64,000 bases of DNA from Bacillus massilinigeriensis (GTDB lineage: Bacteria > Bacillota > Bacilli > Bacillales > Cytobacillaceae). The DNA lies in assembly GCF_900111815.1 (NCBI RefSeq), contig NZ_LT630004.1:1029671-1093670 (forward strand), given 5' to 3'. Below the pieces are notes generated by a model, which saw only the letters and a list, made by a program, of their open reading frames with translations, did no database searches and was not told the DNA's origin. Below, in pieces: positions 17,445 to 26,312 of the stretch (within the stretch, counting starts at the first letter, position 1; the number at the start of each line of letters is the position of its first letter). A program made the position numbers and the translations under genes.

Positions 17445-18466
17445 AAAGAAAAATAACATTTCGTGTAAGTTTGCTAGCGGCAATACTTTTGGTGGCAAGT
17501 GCTTTTTATTATTTGCCCTATTATATAACCAAACCAGGAATGGCAAAGGAGCTTGCGCCAATTATTAAAGTGCATGGCGGCTATGAAGAAGAGGGGAGTT
17601 TTATGCTCACGACCGTCCGAATGGGGCGGGCTAATATATATTCATACGTGATAGCAAAATACAGCAAGTACCAGGAAATCTTTCCTGTAGAAGCAATCAG
17701 GCAGGAAAACGAGACGGAAGAGGATTATACGAAAAGGCAGCTTCATATGATGGATAGTTCCAAGAACAATGCCATATCTGTAGCGTACAAAGAGGCAGGA
17801 TTGCCGGTTAACTATGATTACAAGGGAGTTTATGTCATGCAGGTTGTGCCGGGAATGCCGGCAGAAGGAAAGCTGGTTCCTGGTGACCGCATCACTCGTT
17901 TAGACGGACATAAATTTCAATCATCTTCCGAGTTTATTGAATATGTTAGTGCTAAAAAAGCAGGAGAAAAGGTAAATCTCCTCATTAAGCACGCAGGAAA
18001 AGAAAAAGCTATTGTCCTTCCGTTAAAGCAATTCGACAAAAAGAATCCACGGGCAGGAATAGGGATTGTTCCAGTAGATGACAAAACTATCAAAGTAGAT
18101 CCGAAAGTGACTGTCAATTCCGAAGAAATCGGTGGTCCATCTGCAGGATTGATGTTTACGCTTGAAATTTATAATCAGCTGAACAAGGAAGATATAACAA
18201 AAGGGTATGAAATAGCTGGAACGGGAAGGATATCGGAGGATGGTAATGTTGGACCGATAGGTGGCATAGAACAGAAGATTATTGCAGCAGACAAAGCGAA
18301 AGCAGAGATATTTTTTGCACCTAATGAAGGCGGTGCAAAAAAATCAAACTACACGGATGCGATGAGAACTGCAAAAGACATTGGAACTAAGATGAAGATA
18401 GTTCCAGTTGATACTTTTAAAGACGCATTGAATTATTTGAATGGCTTAAAAGAAAAAGCAAGCTGA
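17441..18466 (+). CDS. ddcP: Membrane-anchored PDZ-Lon type protease YlbL (DdcP)
   Basis: This 341-residue protein has an N-terminal membrane anchor (about 7-28), a PDZ domain (about 125-195) and an S16 Lon-like protease domain (about 215-340). The catalytic dyad is Ser234 in GGPSAGLMF and Lys279 in GGIEQKI, the same numbering as reported for B. subtilis DdcP, which degrades the division inhibitor YneA after DNA damage. I chose ATG 17441 (MKRKITF) rather than the ATG 21 bases upstream because AAGGAG lies 11 bases before it and it overlaps the ylbK stop. Confidence 0.93.
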   Translation: MKRKITFRVSLLAAILLVASAFYYLPYYITKPGMAKELAPIIKVHGGYEEEGSFMLTTVRMGRANIYSYVIAKYSKYQEIFPVEAIRQENETEEDYTKRQLHMMDSSKNNAISVAYKEAGLPVNYDYKGVYVMQVVPGMPAEGKLVPGDRITRLDGHKFQSSSEFIEYVSAKKAGEKVNLLIKHAGKEKAIVLPLKQFDKKNPRAGIGIVPVDDKTIKVDPKVTVNSEEIGGPSAGLMFTLEIYNQLNKEDITKGYEIAGTGRISEDGNVGPIGGIEQKIIAADKAKAEIFFAPNEGGAKKSNYTDAMRTAKDIGTKMKIVPVDTFKDALNYLNGLKEKAS

Positions 18467-18482
18467 AAATTAAAGCTTGCTC

Positions 18483-18528
18483 AAACTGTAGACAAACTCG
18501 ATTTCCATTGAATCTGTCTACAGTTTTT
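18483..18528. terminator. Terminator between ylbL/ddcP and tmcAL
   Basis: A 12-bp perfect stem (18483-18494 with 18515-18526) has a 20-base loop and is followed by a T run. It lies between convergent genes; the minus-strand side is A/T-poorer, so it is mainly for ddcP. Confidence 0.75.
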
Positions 18529-18619
18529 TATTTTCAAGCTGAATGGGCTGTTGATTCCGTTCAAGAAGTTTCGTTTTCCAGGGGTGGTACGGGAAACATC
18601 CTCGGCTCCTTTTGGGCAA

Positions 18620-19831
18620 TTAAAGTTCCAGGAATGGGGATTGAATAAATTCCTTTTCCATAAGTTTCTTTTTTGCGCTTCCACTAATGCCCATGGCATA
18701 AATTCTAGCCGCTTTGATGTCATTATCGAGCTCCCCATTCTTTGCGGAAGAAGCCTTCGTAAACAAAGGGAGCCCTAAGTTTTTTTTATAGTGCTGCAGG
18801 TAGGTTCTCCCCTTTTTTGTGAAACCAAGAAGCCGGAGGTAGTCCGCCTTTCTGCTTGCTTGGATTACCTTGTCTCTTAAAGAGTTTAACAGGAGGTGAG
18901 TACAAACCCGTTGAAGCCTTGTCCATGTGTACCTTTTGGTTTTTACCTCTGTCATAAAGCTCGAAAAAGAATCCGAGCGCAAGACATATTTTCGAAAGCG
19001 GGATTCCAGGCCTTCATCCATGCCATAAATGGAACGCAACTCATTATCGGTGCTCTCAATTAGCCTGTATTGAAGAAACGGCCAATAGAGCTCCCATGTA
19101 TGAAGCTTGCCGTAAAGATGTTGATACTCTTTTAACAAGCGGGATGAATATTCTGGTATGTAGGGGCTAATATCCGTTCCTTCACCGCCTGAAAAGATAG
19201 CTTTTCGGATGCTTGTCGCACTTGCAATTGAGTCAGAGGAAAAGTGTTCATCATGATATCCAGCATTTTTTCTAGTAATTGTATAAGGGATAAGGTCTAC
19301 TCCAAGTTCCTCGATGGCACGCATATATTGAAATCCAAGGATATTGTTCGGTAATGATAAGTCGACAAGACCGTCATTTGGGTGACATTCTTGAAAGGCT
19401 AACGCGGCAGCTTTCGGATAACTGACTCCATTGGTAACATGGCTTTTTATTTTCTTTTGGTAAGATTCTTTTTGACTATTCAAAAATTCAAGTGTCCGGC
19501 CGAATGCGGCGGTATCCCCGGATTCACTGCCAAAACACAGGTATTTACATTGTGCAGCACCTAGGAGCGAAACAGCTCCCTTGGCGAATATGTCTGCCTG
19601 TTGGACGGCAAAATGAAATGGCAGCTCAAAGACAATATCTGCCCCGCCCAACAAGGCCATTTGAGCTCTTGTCCATTTATCGCAAAGAGCAGGTTCTCCC
19701 CGCTGAAGAAAATTGCCGCTCATGACTGCGATAACGACATCTGCTCCAGTATTCTTCCTTGCCTCGGCCAAGTGGAATCTATGGCCATTATGGAAAGGAT
19801 TGTATTCAACAATCACACCTACTGCTTCCAT
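18620..19831 (-). CDS. tmcAL: tRNA(Met) cytidine acetate ligase TmcAL (YlbM)
   Basis: This 403-residue enzyme uses acetate and ATP to form N4-acetylcytidine at the wobble position of elongator tRNA-Met. The N-terminal nucleotidyltransferase-like domain has VEYNPFHNGH with the HxGH motif, then GEPALCDKWTRAQMAL. The middle contains LPNNILGFQYMRAI, a family signature. I chose ATG 19829-19831 (MEAVGVIVEYN) because AAGGGGAGC lies just before it; a longer frame has no site. It is on the opposite strand from its neighbours, as in B. subtilis. Confidence 0.93.
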   Translation of the reverse strand: MEAVGVIVEYNPFHNGHRFHLAEARKNTGADVVIAVMSGNFLQRGEPALCDKWTRAQMALLGGADIVFELPFHFAVQQADIFAKGAVSLLGAAQCKYLCFGSESGDTAAFGRTLEFLNSQKESYQKKIKSHVTNGVSYPKAAALAFQECHPNDGLVDLSLPNNILGFQYMRAIEELGVDLIPYTITRKNAGYHDEHFSSDSIASATSIRKAIFSGGEGTDISPYIPEYSSRLLKEYQHLYGKLHTWELYWPFLQYRLIESTDNELRSIYGMDEGLESRFRKYVLRSDSFSSFMTEVKTKRYTWTRLQRVCTHLLLNSLRDKVIQASRKADYLRLLGFTKKGRTYLQHYKKNLGLPLFTKASSAKNGELDNDIKAARIYAMGISGSAKKKLMEKEFIQSPFLEL

Positions 19832-19939
19832 GACTGCTCCCCTTTCAAACTTGCTCTCCCAAGTATATAATGGATGAAGGTTATAAAAAATGTTTAACAA
19901 TGTTCCATTATGCCTAAATTATAGTGTAAAGAAAAAATA

Positions 19940-19968
19940 TTGACAAATGGGTAGGCGAAAGCTATAAT
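19940..19968 (+). promoter_or_regulatory. Consensus SigA promoter for ylbN-rpmF
   Basis: TTGACA at 19940-19945 and TATAAT at 19963-19968 are separated by exactly 17 bases: a perfect vegetative promoter 26 bp before the ylbN start. Confidence 0.93.
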
Positions 19969-19994
19969 TACCTTTGTTGCCTTGGGGTGATTCT

Positions 19995-20516
19995 ATGAAA
20001 TGGACAATTAGTCAGCTACAAAAATACCGCAATAAGGAATTCACGATTGATGAAACGGTTAGGGCAGATGAAATAAAGGAAACTGATTCTTCAATAAGAT
20101 CAGTATCTCCAATGCACATAACCGGTAGGGCAGACATCAGCGCTAGAAAGGTGACTTTTCATCTCCATATCGAAGGCTATCTCATTCTACCTTGCTCTCG
20201 TACCCTAGTGGATGTAAATTATCCAGTGGACGTAAGGACAACGGAAATTTTTCTATTGAATGGCAGCGAATATGAAACAGAAGAAGAAGTTCACCAGGTG
20301 AAGGGCGATGTCATCGATGTGATGCCCGTCATTAGGGAAATCCTTTTGCTTGAAGTTCCAATCCAGGTTTTTTGTGAAGACGACAGCAATCAGGAAGGTG
20401 CACCCCAATCGGGGAAGGACTGGGAAGTGGTCCATGAAGTGAAAAAAGAAAAAGTGGATCCCCGTCTTGCCGGATTGGCTAATTTCTTTGATCAAAAAGA
20501 CTCGTCGGAAGATTGA
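19995..20516 (+). CDS. ylbN: DUF177/YceD family protein YlbN
   Basis: This 173-residue protein of the DUF177 (YceD) family is found beside rpmF across bacteria. It shows the typical KWTISQLQKYRNKEF start, a beta-rich core with CSRTLVDVNYPV, and the C-terminal pattern VDPRLAGLANFF. The family is linked to 23S rRNA or ribosome assembly in other organisms; here that is inference from neighbours. ATG 19995 is chosen because GGGGTGA lies just upstream. It is co-transcribed with rpmF from a consensus promoter. Confidence 0.9.
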   Translation: MKWTISQLQKYRNKEFTIDETVRADEIKETDSSIRSVSPMHITGRADISARKVTFHLHIEGYLILPCSRTLVDVNYPVDVRTTEIFLLNGSEYETEEEVHQVKGDVIDVMPVIREILLLEVPIQVFCEDDSNQEGAPQSGKDWEVVHEVKKEKVDPRLAGLANFFDQKDSSED

Positions 20517-20599
20517 ATCGCCGAAAAAGAATCATGGAGCACCGGCTGTTTTGCCGGCCTTCATAGACTACCTTTATTCTCTTTAAGGAGGTGGGAAGA

Positions 20600-20773
20600 A
20601 TGGCTGTACCATTTAGAAGAACGTCTAAAACTGCGAAAAGAAAACGCCGTACTCATTTTAAATTACAGGTTCCAGGCATGGTTGCATGCCCTAACTGCGG
20701 TGAAATGAAACTTGCTCACCGTGTTTGCAAGGAATGCGGAACATACAAGGGAAAAGATGTCGTAAACGACTAA
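20600..20773 (+). CDS. rpmF: 50S ribosomal protein L32
   Basis: This 57-residue ribosomal protein has the basic N-terminus [18 protein letters not shown] and a zinc ribbon with four cysteines (30, 33, 43, 46). It is therefore the zinc-binding (C+) form, whose partner paralogue would lie elsewhere if present. AAGGAGGTGGG precedes the ATG; a GTG nine bases upstream is less likely. A strong terminator follows. It shares a transcript with ylbN. Confidence 0.97.
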   Translation: MAVPFRRTSKTAKRKRRTHFKLQVPGMVACPNCGEMKLAHRVCKECGTYKGKDVVND

Positions 20774-20782
20774 TCTCCCTTG

Positions 20783-20813
20783 AAAAAAGCACAGGATAAT
20801 CCTGTGCTTTTTT
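20783..20813 (+). terminator. Terminator after rpmF
   Basis: A 14-bp perfect stem (20783-20796 with 20800-20813) with a 3-base loop and a T run closes the ylbN-rpmF operon. Confidence 0.95.
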
Positions 20814-20904
20814 GCGTTTTCGAACAAGAAAAATCTAATTAGCAAGGATAGCTTATGATAAAATGATAGGAATTGTATTCCAATAGAGTTAGGAGGAAGG
20901 AACA

Positions 20905-21657
20905 TTGGCATATAAGTTAATAAACATGCCTGGGGGGCAGCTTGTTTTCTCTATCGAAAGACCAGAAAGGAGAAATGCTGTAAATTATGCTGTGATGGAT
21001 GGATTGAAGGAAGCAATCCGCCTATCAAAGGAACCATATGTGACAGGATTAGTGATTACAGGCAGTGGAAACGCTTTTTGCTCTGGCGGTGACTTGTCTA
21101 TATTTCATGGCTTGATAACCGCAGATGAAGCAAAACAAATGCTTTCAAGAATGGCAGGTATCTTGTATGAACTTATGACGCTTACGAAGCCGACTGTAGC
21201 TCTGCTAAATGGTACGGCTGTCGGGGGAGGATGTGAGCTTGCGGCAGCATGTGATTTCAGGATAGCGAAGGATGGAATCAGGGCAGGTTTCATTCAAGGA
21301 AGGCTTGGAATCACGACAGGCTGGGGAGGAGGAACAATCCTTCTCGAGAGAATGCAGCCTTCTAAAGCATTAAAAATGCTCGCAAGCGCAAAGGTTTATT
21401 CAGCGAAAGAACTGATGGAAATAGGATTTGTAGACGTCATCACTGATGGCGAGCTATTTCAAGCTTGTGAAGAATTTTTTACGGATAATGACGGTAAAGA
21501 GATAGGGGTCTTAAGCGCATATAAACAAATGCTAGTACGCAAGTGGAGGGCTGCTTCCCTGTGGGAAAGGATAGAAGAAGAGGTAGGTCAATGTTCACTT
21601 CTATGGGAAACGGATGCCCATCATGAAAAAGTAGCAGCGTTTTTGAATAAAAGGTAA
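20905..21657 (+). CDS. Enoyl-CoA hydratase/isomerase (crotonase) family protein
   Basis: This 250-residue crotonase-fold protein binds acyl-CoA, with the oxyanion-hole segments GSGNAFCSGGDLS and TAVGGGCELAAACDFRIA. The first catalytic Glu of hydratases (in GGGCEL) is present. The second (in the usual PE-x-LG) is missing: the aligned stretch reads IQGRLGITTGWGGGT. The WGG pattern recalls the (m)ethylmalonyl-CoA decarboxylase branch (ECHDC1-like), so a true hydratase is doubtful. The start is TTG after AGGAGGAAGG. It lies 1.5 kb before a biotin-dependent acyl-CoA carboxylase, whose off-products could be its substrates; this link is inference. Confidence 0.8.
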   Translation: MAYKLINMPGGQLVFSIERPERRNAVNYAVMDGLKEAIRLSKEPYVTGLVITGSGNAFCSGGDLSIFHGLITADEAKQMLSRMAGILYELMTLTKPTVALLNGTAVGGGCELAAACDFRIAKDGIRAGFIQGRLGITTGWGGGTILLERMQPSKALKMLASAKVYSAKELMEIGFVDVITDGELFQACEEFFTDNDGKEIGVLSAYKQMLVRKWRAASLWERIEEEVGQCSLLWETDAHHEKVAAFLNKR

Positions 21658-21741
21658 AAGGTTACTTGCCGAAATAAAAGCATTCTATCTTTCCTACTAG
21701 ATGCATAAGATGGATTAAAAAACAGTAGGAGGAATGCGCTG

Positions 21742-22341
21742 ATGACTTTGACACGTCAAGATGCCTGGACCCAGGATGAGGATTTGCTGCTAGCTGAGAC
21801 GGTGCTTCGACATATTCGCAATGGTGGAACGCAATTGAAAGCATTTGAGGAGGTCGGCAAGCAACTATCGAGAACAGCAGCAGCCTGTGGCTTCAGGTGG
21901 AATTCATCCGTTCGGAAACAGTTCCATTCAGGAATAGAATTAGCTAAAAGGCAGAGGAAAGAAATAAAAAAGCCAGAAAAGAAAACGGAGTCTGCCCGAA
22001 ACGTGGACATTTCCAATCAACAGCCTGCAGTGTGTAAAATGGAAAATAAGCGTTTAAGTCTTGAAGATGTAAAAAACTTTTTGGATGGACTATTTGAACT
22101 TGCGGAAAAAGAATCGTTAATCGAGACGGAAAAAATTAAAGAATATGAAATGCGGATAAAGGAATTAGAACGTCAAATCTATTACTTGTCTGCTGAAAAT
22201 GAAAAGCTCGAAAATAAGCTGGATACAGTTGAAAAAGATCACAGAGCTATCATGGAAATAATGGAGCGGGCAATAAGAATGAGAGCTATTCATGATTCTG
22301 ATAGGGGAAGAGAATTGACAGCTTCCAACAGGGAGAAATAA
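21742..22341 (+). CDS. rsfA: RsfA-family prespore transcription factor (YlbO)
   Basis: This 199-residue protein begins with a Myb/SANT-like DNA-binding domain (about 4-60: [20 protein letters not shown], then [12 protein letters not shown]) typical of RsfA, the SigF-dependent regulator that tunes SigF-directed genes in the forespore. A charged linker (about 65-110) leads to a coiled coil (about 120-180, [17 protein letters not shown] then heptads of Leu and Ile). B. subtilis YlbO occupies the same place. AGTAGGAGG precedes the ATG. A terminator shared with ylbP follows. Confidence 0.88.
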   Translation: MTLTRQDAWTQDEDLLLAETVLRHIRNGGTQLKAFEEVGKQLSRTAAACGFRWNSSVRKQFHSGIELAKRQRKEIKKPEKKTESARNVDISNQQPAVCKMENKRLSLEDVKNFLDGLFELAEKESLIETEKIKEYEMRIKELERQIYYLSAENEKLENKLDTVEKDHRAIMEIMERAIRMRAIHDSDRGRELTASNREK

Positions 22342-22387
22342 ACGTTTTGCAATAGGGGATTGAACAAAAAGGTGGTATAGCGAAAAT

Positions 22388-22432
22388 AAAAAGCCATTCT
22401 TCCATCCGACTGGAAAGAAGAATGACTTTTTT
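22388..22432. terminator. Bidirectional terminator between rsfA and ylbP
   Basis: A 14-bp stem with one mismatch (22389-22402 with 22417-22430) is flanked by A and T runs on its two sides, between convergent genes. Confidence 0.85.
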
Positions 22433-22487
22433 GTTGGAGCAAGAAATTTCATCTACCCTTGTGATAGCAGGTGTTTTTTTTATCGTC

Positions 22488-22970
22488 TTAATCTTTTTCG
22501 TGCACCTGTTCCGTAACCCCCTGTGGATACCAAACAAGAGGGTTTTCTCCTTTGTCTCTATCCACCTCATAGGTTGCGGGTGTGAAACCTAGGGCCGTCC
22601 AAAAATCAAACGATCGAATACGTGAGTTCGTTTTGATTGGAAGACCAAATCCTTTTGCAAATTCAACAAGCGCTCTTCCATAACCTTTACGCTGGTAGTC
22701 AGGAATTACTTCTAGCTTCCAAAGCTCAAAGTAATCCTGGGCCGGGTCGAAATAGCGATTAAATTTAGCTTGTACTTTATAAAGACTCATACGAGCGACG
22801 AGCTTATCGCCGAAATATATACCATAAAAAGGAGAATCGCTGTCATTCTCAATAATATTGGCTTCCAAATCTTCAACCATAGAAAGCTCTTGGTGGCCGT
22901 ATTCCTTGAACCTTTTAAATTCTTCAAGGGTTTTGTAGTTAACTTTCAGTCTTTCCACTTTATGTTCCAT
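22488..22970 (-). CDS. ylbP: GNAT-family N-acetyltransferase YlbP
   Basis: This 160-residue protein has a GNAT fold with the acetyl-CoA loop PDYQRKGYGRALVEFAK and WKLEVIP strand. The substrate is unknown; YlbP of B. subtilis (160 residues) is the likely counterpart. The start chosen is the second of two nearby ATGs (22968-22970), since AGGGGG lies six bases before it and directly abuts the first. It ends in an acidic tail (TEQVHEKD). It converges with rsfA and is divergent from the carboxylase genes. Confidence 0.85.
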   Translation of the reverse strand: MEHKVERLKVNYKTLEEFKRFKEYGHQELSMVEDLEANIIENDSDSPFYGIYFGDKLVARMSLYKVQAKFNRYFDPAQDYFELWKLEVIPDYQRKGYGRALVEFAKGFGLPIKTNSRIRSFDFWTALGFTPATYEVDRDKGENPLVWYPQGVTEQVHEKD

Positions 22971-23089
22971 CTTCATCCCCCTGCTTCAAGGCCTGCGTTT
23001 TTTGCCCTGTAAAAGTAAGGAATTAGCAGGCTTATTTTGTCTGTGATTTTATTATATTATAAAAACGCAAAAAATTCTGCCTTTAGAAC

Positions 23090-23103
23090 CGAAAACGTTT
23101 TCA
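23090..23103 (+). promoter_or_regulatory. Near-consensus cre (CcpA binding) site
   Basis: The 14 bases read CGAAAACGTTTTCA and match the cre consensus TGWAANCGNTNWCA at 13 of 14 positions, with a perfect 12-bp palindrome. It sits just upstream of the -35 of the carboxylase promoter, centred about 45 bp before the likely start point, so carbon catabolite control of these genes is expected. The direction (repression or activation) cannot be told. Confidence 0.85.
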
Positions 23104-23107
23104 ATTT

Positions 23108-23135
23108 TTGCAGGAAATAGACAGAATATTATAGA
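23108..23135 (+). promoter_or_regulatory. Candidate SigA promoter of the acyl-CoA carboxylase operon
   Basis: TTGCAG at 23108-23113 and TATAGA at 23130-23135 are 16 bases apart, 43 bp before the GTG start of the biotin carboxylase gene. The cre site is directly upstream. Confidence 0.6.
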
Positions 23136-23178
23136 ACTTTATATAGTGAAACTAGTTTACCTAGAAAGGGGATAAAGC

Positions 23179-24525
23179 GTGCGAAAAATTCTGATTGCCA
23201 ATAGAGGAGAAATTGCGCTTCGTATTATCAACACTTGTAAGTATTTGGGGATTGAGACGATTGCCGTCTTTTCCGATGCCGATAAGGACTTGCCGTATGT
23301 CAAAGAAGCAGATTATGCATTCAGAATCGGGGAACCGCCCGTTCAAAAATCGTATTTAAACAGCGGCGTCATACTTGAAATTGCGACAAGAGAAAATGCT
23401 GATGCTATCCATCCGGGTTATGGATTTTTATCAGAAAATGCAACTTTCGCCAGGGAAGTAATGGAGAATGGCTTAATATTTATCGGACCATCCCCTGATA
23501 CGATAGAAGCAATGGGTGACAAAATTATAGCACGCGAGACGATGAAGAGGGCAGGAGTACCGGTTGTCCCGGGAAGCGGTGGAGGAGTATCTACCTTAGA
23601 GGAAGCCATCGCTCTTGCGGAGGAAATCGGTTTTCCTGTCATGCTGAAGGCAAGTGGAGGCGGCGGTGGAATTGGCATGGTGCGCTGTGAAAATGAGCAG
23701 GCGCTCAGCAAACAATATGATTCCACGAAATCGAGAGCAAAGGCATACTTTGGTTCCGATCAAGTATTTGTAGAAAAGTTCATCAAAGAAGCACGTCATA
23801 TAGAAGTGCAGATCTTCGGCGACCAACATGGAAATATCGTTCATTTATTTGAAAGAGACTGCTCCATTCAAAGAAGACATCAAAAAGTAGTGGAAGAGGC
23901 TCCTTCTCCGTCATTGTCTGATCAAGGAAGAGCCCGGCTTTACCAGACCGCCATTTCCGCAGCGAAAGCAGTAGATTACACGAATGCAGGGACAGTAGAG
24001 TTTATTGTCGATTCAGAAGAAAATTTTTACTTCCTTGAAATGAATACAAGGCTTCAAGTGGAACACCCCGTCACTGAATCAATAACCGGACTTGATCTTG
24101 TGAAATGGCAAATTCTTGTGGCGAGCGGGGAGAGGCTTCCATTATTGCAAGAAGAAATTAAAGCATCCAATGTGGCAATGGAGTTCAGGCTATACGCCGA
24201 AGACCCTGTAACCTATTTTCCATCTCCAGGAACGCTTACAGCATTCCATTGGGATGTAAATTCAAGGGTAAGAGTGGATACAGGTTACCAGGAAGGAAAT
24301 ACAGTTACACCGTTTTATGATCCGATGATTGCCAAAATCATTACGTCAGGAAAAAATCGTGAGGAAGCGATTGCAGAAGCGAGGAGGTTTTTTGAAGGTC
24401 TCAGCATGGTGGGAATCAAATCGAATGTCCCTCTTTTTAAAGAAATATTAAAAGAGGAAATCTTCCTTTCAGGAGACTATTCAACTTCCTATCTCGAGTC
24501 TATTAAGAAAAATGCAATTAAATAG
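23179..24525 (+). CDS. Biotin carboxylase subunit of an acyl-CoA carboxylase
   Basis: This 448-residue enzyme carboxylates biotin using ATP and bicarbonate. It has the preATP-grasp start KILIANRGEIALRII, ATP-grasp Lys157 and the Gly-rich loop SGGGGGIGM (159-167), and EMNTRLQVEHPVTE (287-300) with the catalytic Glu and Arg. It is full length for AccC (about 450). The start is GTG after AGAAAGGGG. It is likely a second AccC-type subunit dedicated to the carboxyltransferase two genes downstream, not the fatty-acid enzyme, because accB, accA and accD are not here. The cre site upstream points to catabolic control. Confidence 0.9.
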   Translation: MRKILIANRGEIALRIINTCKYLGIETIAVFSDADKDLPYVKEADYAFRIGEPPVQKSYLNSGVILEIATRENADAIHPGYGFLSENATFAREVMENGLIFIGPSPDTIEAMGDKIIARETMKRAGVPVVPGSGGGVSTLEEAIALAEEIGFPVMLKASGGGGGIGMVRCENEQALSKQYDSTKSRAKAYFGSDQVFVEKFIKEARHIEVQIFGDQHGNIVHLFERDCSIQRRHQKVVEEAPSPSLSDQGRARLYQTAISAAKAVDYTNAGTVEFIVDSEENFYFLEMNTRLQVEHPVTESITGLDLVKWQILVASGERLPLLQEEIKASNVAMEFRLYAEDPVTYFPSPGTLTAFHWDVNSRVRVDTGYQEGNTVTPFYDPMIAKIITSGKNREEAIAEARRFFEGLSMVGIKSNVPLFKEILKEEIFLSGDYSTSYLESIKKNAIK

Positions 24526-24537
24526 GAGGATTTACTG

Positions 24538-24750
24538 ATGAAAAAGATAACAGCAGCAATGGCAGGTACTGTCTTGAATGTCCTGGTAAATGTAGGGGAT
24601 GAAATTATGGCCGGCCAGGAAGTAATGATGATTGAATCAATGAAAATGGAAATCCCTGTTGAATCTGCAGCACCTGGAAAGGTTTCTGAAATTAAAGTGA
24701 ACATCGGAGACTTTGTGAATGAAGCCGATGAACTGATCATATTGGAATAA
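24538..24750 (+). CDS. Biotin carboxyl carrier protein (minimal biotinyl domain)
   Basis: This 70-residue protein is only a biotinyl domain, with the acceptor Lys36 in ESMKMEIPVES. It lacks the N-terminal extension and thumb of AccB, so it belongs to the short carrier type found with acyl-CoA carboxylases such as YngHB of B. subtilis. It carries the carboxyl group from the upstream carboxylase to the downstream transferase. It is 12 bases after the carboxylase gene with AGGAGG, and 15 bases before the transferase gene. Confidence 0.93.
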   Translation: MKKITAAMAGTVLNVLVNVGDEIMAGQEVMMIESMKMEIPVESAAPGKVSEIKVNIGDFVNEADELIILE

Positions 24751-24765
24751 AACAGGAGGGTGAAT

Positions 24766-26307
24766 ATGGAGAAAACAAGAAATTTGACAACGGATCTTCT
24801 GGAAAAAAAGAAAAAAATTGAAGCTGGTGGACAACCGAAGTATCACGAAAAACTTAAAGCACAGAATAAGCTTTTTGTTCGTGATCGATTAAAATTGTTG
24901 TTTGATGACGGTATTTACAAAGAAGATGGTGAATTTGCGAATTGTCTCGCAAATGATCTTCCTGCCGATGGAGTTGTAACTGCAATAGGGAAAATAGAAG
25001 GAAGAACAGTTTGTGTAATGGCGAATGACTCTACTATAAAAGCCGGATCCTGGGGGGCGAGGACGGTTGAAAAAATTATTCGGATTCAGGAAACAGCAGA
25101 AAAGCTAAGAGTGCCTATGCTATATTTAGTTGATTCAGCTGGTGCGAGGATTACCGATCAGCTTCAAATGTTTCCGAATAGGCGAGGGGCAGGAAAAATA
25201 TTTTATAACCAAGTGAAACTTTCCGGGATGATTCCGCAGGTATGTATTTTATTTGGCCCTTCCGCTGCAGGAGGGGCGTACATTCCAGCTTTTTGCGACA
25301 TCGTTATCATGGTGGACCAAAATGCCTCCATGTATTTGGGTTCTCCACGTATGGCCGAAAAAGTTATTGGAGAAAAAGTCACCCTTGAGGAAATGGGCGG
25401 CGCCAGGATGCACTGCACCGTAAGCGGATGTGGAGACTATTTAGCATACAGTGAAGAAGAAGCGATCGATACAGCTAAGAAATATCTTGGATATTTTCCT
25501 GATAACTATACAAAAAAGCCAGCAGAAACAAACGCTGTAGCTCCTATTTCTGACAAGGAACTTGAGGAGATTATACCGCTTAACCAGAATGCACCATTTG
25601 ATATGTATGAATGTATCGATTGCCTGATTGATGGAGAGAGTTGGTTTGAAATGAAAAAGCTGTTCGCTCCTGAGCTAATTACAGGACTTGCAAGGATAGA
25701 TGGCAAGCCTATCGGCATTATTGCCAATCAGCCAAAAGTAAAAGGAGGAGTTCTTTTCGTCGACTCAGCGGATAAGGCTGCGAAGTTCATTGCATTATGC
25801 GATGCTTTCCATATTCCCCTTTTATTCCTTGCTGATGTCCCGGGTTTCATGATTGGGACAAAAGTGGAGCGTGCTGGAATTATCAGGCATGGCGCGAAGC
25901 TGATTGCAGCAATGAGTTCAGCAACCGTTCCAAAAATCTCCGTCATTGTGCGCAAAGCTTATGGTGCTGGCTTATATGCAATGGCTGGGCCAGCTTTTGA
26001 ACCTGATTGCTGTATCGCCCTTCCAACCGCACAGATAGCTGTGATGGGACCTGAAGCCGCAGTTAATGCAGTCTATAGCAATAAAATTAACGAGATTACA
26101 GATCCGAAAGAAAAACTAGCGTTCATTCAAGAAAAGCATCAGGAGTACAAAGAACATATCGATATCTACCGACTTGCATCAGAAATGATAATAGATGATA
26201 TTGTTGAGCCGGCCACTTTGAGGAAAGAGCTGATGGATCGGTTCGCTATTTACTCGACAAAAGAATTGAAGTTTGCAAGCAGAAAGCATCCTGTTTATCC
26301 TGTATGA
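24766..26307 (+). CDS. Acyl-CoA carboxylase carboxyltransferase subunit
   Basis: This 513-residue protein fuses the N- and C-terminal carboxyltransferase halves (Carboxyl_trans family, PccB/MccB type). Visible are DSAGARITDQLQMFPNRRGA, GPSAAGGAYIPAFCDIVIM, DVPGFMIGTKVERAGIIRHG and AYGAGLYAMAGPAFEPD. The last stretch contains the region that selects the acyl-CoA in propionyl- and acetyl-CoA carboxylases; its GAGLYAMAG form is closer to methylcrotonyl-type enzymes than to PccB, but the substrate is unresolved. ATG 24766 is chosen because AGGAGG lies six bases before it; GTG 24760 abuts it. A terminator follows. Confidence 0.88.
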   Translation: MEKTRNLTTDLLEKKKKIEAGGQPKYHEKLKAQNKLFVRDRLKLLFDDGIYKEDGEFANCLANDLPADGVVTAIGKIEGRTVCVMANDSTIKAGSWGARTVEKIIRIQETAEKLRVPMLYLVDSAGARITDQLQMFPNRRGAGKIFYNQVKLSGMIPQVCILFGPSAAGGAYIPAFCDIVIMVDQNASMYLGSPRMAEKVIGEKVTLEEMGGARMHCTVSGCGDYLAYSEEEAIDTAKKYLGYFPDNYTKKPAETNAVAPISDKELEEIIPLNQNAPFDMYECIDCLIDGESWFEMKKLFAPELITGLARIDGKPIGIIANQPKVKGGVLFVDSADKAAKFIALCDAFHIPLLFLADVPGFMIGTKVERAGIIRHGAKLIAAMSSATVPKISVIVRKAYGAGLYAMAGPAFEPDCCIALPTAQIAVMGPEAAVNAVYSNKINEITDPKEKLAFIQEKHQEYKEHIDIYRLASEMIIDDIVEPATLRKELMDRFAIYSTKELKFASRKHPVYPV

Positions 26308-26312
26308 TTAGG

